A DNA stretch of 64,000 bases from DATBRG01 sp036560445 (GTDB lineage: Bacteria; Pseudomonadota; Gammaproteobacteria; Burkholderiales; Methylophilaceae), in contig DATBRG010000019.1 in the NCBI GenBank assembly GCA_036560445.1, forward strand, positions 1-64,000, read 5' to 3'. The position numbers and the translations under genes were made by a program. Each line of letters starts with the position of its first letter. The first letter of the stretch is position 1. The notes under the pieces are model-generated. The model worked only from the letters and a program-made list of their open reading frames with translations. It did not search any database and was not told the origin of the DNA. Shown here piece by piece: positions 61,047 to 64,000 of the stretch.

Positions 61047-61619
61047 TTATTTGCTGATGACCACCAAAAAAGAACCGAGTGAAATGGCCAGAGCCAACGA
61101 TGACAGGAAAATTGCCCATTTTGCTAGCTTGCGATCTTGAATGGGCTGCTGGCCAAGCGTTGAAGCAGTTTGTTCTTCGCTTCTGCTTGGGTCAGTGGCT
61201 AGATGTAGCAATCCCATGACTTTATGCACCATGTCACCATCGAACGCGTAAGGGTCGAATTTTTTATAGCCATTGCTTGAAAGCAGGTGTTTCATTTGAT
61301 TGTCTACGCCAACATATTTCATGGACCAATCGGGAAACGAAAGCTCGCTAATCATCTTTCTGGAAAGCAGCTTCAGATCCTTGTGGCGGCTATCTTCAAG
61401 TAATGTTTTATAAAGCGTATCAACGGTGCTTTCCTCACCTTCAAGGCATTGAAAGAAACAGCCGTCGCCGAAATAAAGTACCCCGACCAAACCTTTGATA
61501 CGGTTATTACTTCTGGATTTGGCCAATATGCGGGCTACATTTGGTTCTATGGTTCCTGCGCTATCGGTAGCGGCAAAAGTTGAACGGCTGATGTAGATGA
61601 TCTGGATTAAATTTTTCAT
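61047..61619 (-). CDS. BLUF-domain blue-light photoreceptor with C-terminal membrane helix
   Basis: 190 aa from ATG 61619 (GGA 8 bases upstream; ATG 61625 is an alternative). The BLUF residues are all present: Tyr9 (IIYISRS), Asn39 (SRSNNRIKG), Gln57 (CFFQCLEG), Trp98 and Met100 (FPDWSMKYVG), with the same Gln-to-Met distance as Slr1694. The last ~25 residues (LAKWAIFLSSLALAISLGSF) are a membrane helix, uncommon for short BLUF proteins, so the sensor is tethered to the inner membrane facing the cytoplasm. Third gene of an operon with a cyclase. Confidence 0.9.
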   Translation of the reverse strand: MKNLIQIIYISRSTFAATDSAGTIEPNVARILAKSRSNNRIKGLVGVLYFGDGCFFQCLEGEESTVDTLYKTLLEDSRHKDLKLLSRKMISELSFPDWSMKYVGVDNQMKHLLSSNGYKKFDPYAFDGDMVHKVMGLLHLATDPSRSEEQTASTLGQQPIQDRKLAKWAIFLSSLALAISLGSFLVVISK

Positions 61620-61647
61620 GGGCATATTCCGGCAAATGAGTGACAGG

Positions 61648-61956
61648 CTAAATCGGTTTGGCAGGTTTTTTACGTAGCGATTCCGGCATGATCAGGCTGG
61701 CAGAATCCCAACCTTCAATTTCCAGTACCTTGCTCAAACATTCCTCCATGACCGCGTGCGCTTGCGCAGTTGCGGTGGCAATGGTCTCATGCACCAGACG
61801 GTCATTCGCGGAGTTGTTGGCGCAATTTATTTGATATTCAAAAAGCTCGCGTAATTCAAAAATGGTTCGACAAACCTGGGCTGGGCAAGCGCATTGATAA
61901 ACCAGCGATTGATCAATGACCTTGCTGATCTGCGTGGCATTATATTTTTCTTGCAT
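61648..61956 (-). CDS. Small cysteine-rich protein between cyclase and BLUF genes
   Basis: 102 aa, not recognised. Five cysteines: Cys22, Cys24 and Cys29 in YQCACPAQVCRTIF, then Cys45 and Cys73 (MEECLSKVLEIEGW). The rest is predicted mostly helical, with no signal peptide or membrane helix. The C-x-C-x4-C pattern could bind a metal or iron-sulfur cluster, but no family is certain. It starts 3 bases after the cyclase stop and ends 28 bases before the BLUF start, so it is almost surely part of the same unit. Confidence 0.75.
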   Translation of the reverse strand: MQEKYNATQISKVIDQSLVYQCACPAQVCRTIFELRELFEYQINCANNSANDRLVHETIATATAQAHAVMEECLSKVLEIEGWDSASLIMPESLRKKPAKPI

Positions 61957-61959
61957 GAA

Positions 61960-62991
61960 TTACACTCCGATTTTCTGTAATGAAGTATCTGGTTTAAAGG
62001 CAACACAATCGACACCGGCATCAAAGCCGCGAATGGCTACGGTACCAATATCTCTTGCTGTTGGGGTGTGAAGACGCGAGGTTAAGTTTATTTTGTTGGT
62101 GGCGATCACTTCTCCGGCATTGGCCATGCTGCAGAGACGGGCTGCGAGGTGAACAGTAGCGCCGATCACATCGTATTGTTGCCTTTGTCCTGCCTGATTG
62201 GAGTCACCGATGAATCCCGCGAGCACCAGACCCTCTGCCACGCCGACACCGAAGGGCATACTATCCTGGCTGGTGCTGCGTGCGAGTTCGAGACCACAAC
62301 GCAAAGCCAAATATGATCTGCCCATACCTCTGAATATTGCCATGACACCATCGCCGGTGTATTTGACGACAGCCCCCTCGAATTGGTTGATATGCCGTGC
62401 TTGCAGGCTTAGAGATTGATTCAGTAATTTGAAAAATTTACGTGGTGGCAGGTGTGTGATCGCTTCTGATGAGCGGCGAATATCGGTAAAAAGTATAGCC
62501 GCCTCAAACATCTCAGCTTCATCGGTGTGATCGCCATCAATCGCCGAAATTGCACCTTCCGGCAACAGGTTAGCCAAACGCTCAGCCCTTGTCTCAAGAA
62601 CGCGCGCTGCATATCTTGCTTTGACCAAGTCGCCTAATGACATAAAAAAACGCTCATCTGAAAGCGGTTTTTCTATGACGACGTCTACACAGCCGGTTTG
62701 TTTGGCCCAGGCCCGCACCGACTTCATGGCAGGGCCCGCTGAAACAATCGCCATGACCGCCGTCTGAGGTGCAATGAGCTTGACCGCACTACAATTGATC
62801 AAGCTGTCCGGCTGGTGAAAGTGATAATTAAAGATCACCACATCTGGCTTTGATTCGGTGATTGCCTGATGTAAGTCTAGGCTTGCAGATATTCTGGTTA
62901 TATTGTCAAAACCGCGTTGTTTCAAGTCTTCAATTAGGATTGAAGAAGTGTACTCATCGCTATCGATCAAAAGTAGTTTTGCGTTTTTCAT
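61960..62991 (-). CDS. Class III adenylate cyclase with an N-terminal pseudo-receiver domain
   Basis: 343 aa. Residues 1-125 are receiver-like (LLLIDSDEYTSSILIEDLKQ, VVIEKPLSDERF with Lys108), but the phosphoacceptor position is Asn55 (VVIFNYHF), so phosphorylation is unlikely. Residues about 160-335 are a class III cyclase: metal Asp170 (ILFTDIRRS) and Asp214 (KYTGDGVM), adenine-type Lys210 and Asp274 (QYDVIG), Arg285 (HLAARL). The usual transition-state Asn is His281, as in a known subset of bacterial enzymes. Probably makes cAMP. First gene of the BLUF operon. Confidence 0.9.
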   Translation of the reverse strand: MKNAKLLLIDSDEYTSSILIEDLKQRGFDNITRISASLDLHQAITESKPDVVIFNYHFHQPDSLINCSAVKLIAPQTAVMAIVSAGPAMKSVRAWAKQTGCVDVVIEKPLSDERFFMSLGDLVKARYAARVLETRAERLANLLPEGAISAIDGDHTDEAEMFEAAILFTDIRRSSEAITHLPPRKFFKLLNQSLSLQARHINQFEGAVVKYTGDGVMAIFRGMGRSYLALRCGLELARSTSQDSMPFGVGVAEGLVLAGFIGDSNQAGQRQQYDVIGATVHLAARLCSMANAGEVIATNKINLTSRLHTPTARDIGTVAIRGFDAGVDCVAFKPDTSLQKIGV

Positions 62992-63116
62992 AAATCATTC
63001 AAGTTAAGGTTGGCGCTGAAAGAAGTTAGCCACCGCCATCGGACAAGCTGAACGCATGAAAAATTCAAATTCGTGCACTAAATATTATGACTATAATGAT
63101 AATGCGGCTCTAGCGA

Positions 63117-63180
63117 CACCATATCTTTGCCTTTTTATCCGGGATTGTGTTCGTTGCTGACCAATCGGAATGCTAGTTCA
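63117..63180 (+). repeat. Diverged direct repeat, copy B
   Basis: Begins ACCATATCTTTGCCTTTTTA and ends GAATGCTAGTTCA; pairs with copy A at 60965-61026 (two single-base indels). It lies upstream of the cyclase gene, between it and the secreted protein, so the two copies bracket exactly the three-gene module. Confidence 0.7.
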
Positions 63181-63232
63181 CTCAACTAGCCTTTGATCCA
63201 TACATCTACATGCATGATTAGGAATCTCGCGT

Positions 63233-63985
63233 TCAGGTCCCCGGCTTGCATTGTCGATTAACTTCGGACTGAAGTTGGCTAAATCCTGCGGTGGCTCCTG
63301 TCGCCTCGGCAAAGGGGTTGGACTCGACATACAAGATATTTTCCATCGTTCGCTCCCCGTAATGCTTGGATAGCTCTGTAGCCCTACAGCCACAAGCTTC
63401 TTGCGCCTTTTCCTGGCCCGGAAGGCTTTCCACACAGGTCTCGATCATTTTTGCTGTGAATGTTGGACTCCAAGGAGTGTTGTTGCTTGCATCAGTACCT
63501 GTTACCGCGCGAGCTTGAGAGAGCAAGGCATACATCATTTCAACGCTCGCATGCAGTTTGCCCAAGGCGTTGACTTGGAGCATGTCTTGGTGAGCAATCC
63601 CGAGCGTCTGTGGGTTTACCTTGAAGCTTGCCGATAGTCGCGGCTGGTCTGGCAAGCTGTAGCCTTGAGAGAAAAGCAAAATCTGCTTGGCCGGGTCTTT
63701 ATCCAGAATTTCATGTGCCTCATTGAGGTCGTCCATTGGTAGACTCATGTTCATGATTGCCTCATAACCACCCGTATCTGAGGGTTCCTTCGCGATAACC
63801 TCGAGCTTGATACGTTGATCGTTGTAGGCATGTTTAAACGCTGGTGGTATACGTTCCAGCATATAGGTGGCTTCTGTTTTTTCCAACTGGGCAAGCCCCT
63901 CTGTACTTAAACATGGCGCAGCCACAGCCTGAGTCGATGTAAGAGCGAGTAGAAAAATGAAAGCGGCAGTAAAGCGAATCATCAT
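63233..63985 (-). CDS. Secreted protein of unknown function
   Basis: 250 aa from ATG 63985 (AAGGAAG directly upstream). A signal peptide is clear (IRFTAAFIFLLALTSTQAVA, cut before APCLS). The mature protein has five cysteines (PCLS, IETCVES, EACGCRA, RQCKPGT), suggesting two disulfides, with a C-terminal cluster ACGCRATELSKHYGERTMEN. I do not recognise the family. Its 5' neighbour is outside the window. Confidence 0.75.
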   Translation of the reverse strand: MMIRFTAAFIFLLALTSTQAVAAPCLSTEGLAQLEKTEATYMLERIPPAFKHAYNDQRIKLEVIAKEPSDTGGYEAIMNMSLPMDDLNEAHEILDKDPAKQILLFSQGYSLPDQPRLSASFKVNPQTLGIAHQDMLQVNALGKLHASVEMMYALLSQARAVTGTDASNNTPWSPTFTAKMIETCVESLPGQEKAQEACGCRATELSKHYGERTMENILYVESNPFAEATGATAGFSQLQSEVNRQCKPGT

Positions 63986-64000
63986 GAACTTCCTTACTTC

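Noticed and set aside
60931..61140. 69-codon frame after fdsD
   Set aside because: It runs through repeat copy A and the antisense end of the BLUF gene, with no clear ribosome site; the translation is not kept in copy B.
1..64000. tRNA, rRNA, CRISPR arrays, transposases and phage genes
   Set aside because: None seen on reading both strands; there are no regularly spaced repeats and no recombinase or transposase proteins.

Overview
The window reads as a chromosomal segment of a betaproteobacterium, most likely a methylotroph of the Methylophilaceae (Methylotenera/Methylovorus/Methylobacillus type). The reasons are the gene order of the S10-spc-alpha ribosomal block, a free-standing pqqA peptide gene, an NAD-linked formate dehydrogenase operon (fdsGBACD), and a bacterial sucrose synthase / sucrose-phosphate synthase pair of the kind known from Nitrosomonas and methylotrophic betaproteobacteria. 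The taxonomic call is inference; no 16S gene is present.

Layout. 1-14.2 kb (+): the 3' end of tuf, then the S10, spc and alpha ribosomal protein gene clusters through rplQ, with sigma70-type promoters visible in the gaps before rplC, rplN and rpsM. 14.2-18.7 kb: a glutaredoxin-like gene, mgtE overlapping an MscS-type channel gene, and a membrane fatty acid desaturase. 18.7-21.6 kb: rpmB-rpmG and coaBC-dut on the minus strand, radC on the plus strand. 21.6-28.1 kb (-): a sucrose/osmoadaptation operon (fructokinase, bifunctional sucrose-phosphate synthase/phosphatase, sucrose synthase, MscS channel). 28.2-43.4 kb (-): a complete nitrate assimilation locus: ANTAR regulator nasT, nrtABC-type ABC transporter, porin, siroheme methyltransferase, nirB, NarK-type transporter, a PP2C-kinase fusion, nirD, nasA and a small secreted protein.

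43.5-51.7 kb: an ABC exporter, pqqA, MgtC-like and NRAMP-like proteins, two diguanylate cyclases, a methyltransferase and a TSUP permease. 51.7-54.7 kb (-): modE-modABC for molybdate. 55.0-60.9 kb (+): fdsG-B-A-fdhD-fdsD. 61.0-63.2 kb (-): a three-gene putative light/cAMP module (pseudo-receiver adenylate cyclase, Cys-rich small protein, membrane-anchored BLUF photoreceptor) lying between two diverged direct repeats. 63.2-64.0 kb (-): a secreted protein of unknown function.

How it fits together. Molybdenum links three parts: ModABC supplies Mo for both nasA and the formate dehydrogenase, and palindromes with ACG(C/T)TAT arms lie before modA and before fdsG. The nitrate locus shows two layers of control: near-perfect sigma54 promoters before nasT and before cobA, each with a GCAC/GTGC palindrome about 120-130 bp upstream (NtrC-like), and an ANTAR-type leader (two hexaloop hairpins plus a terminator) between nasT and nrtA. 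Sucrose synthesis, sucrose cleavage, fructose phosphorylation and an osmotic release channel share one operon. Formate dehydrogenase and PQQ-related functions fit a C1 metabolism. The most unusual item is the BLUF/pseudo-receiver-cyclase module.
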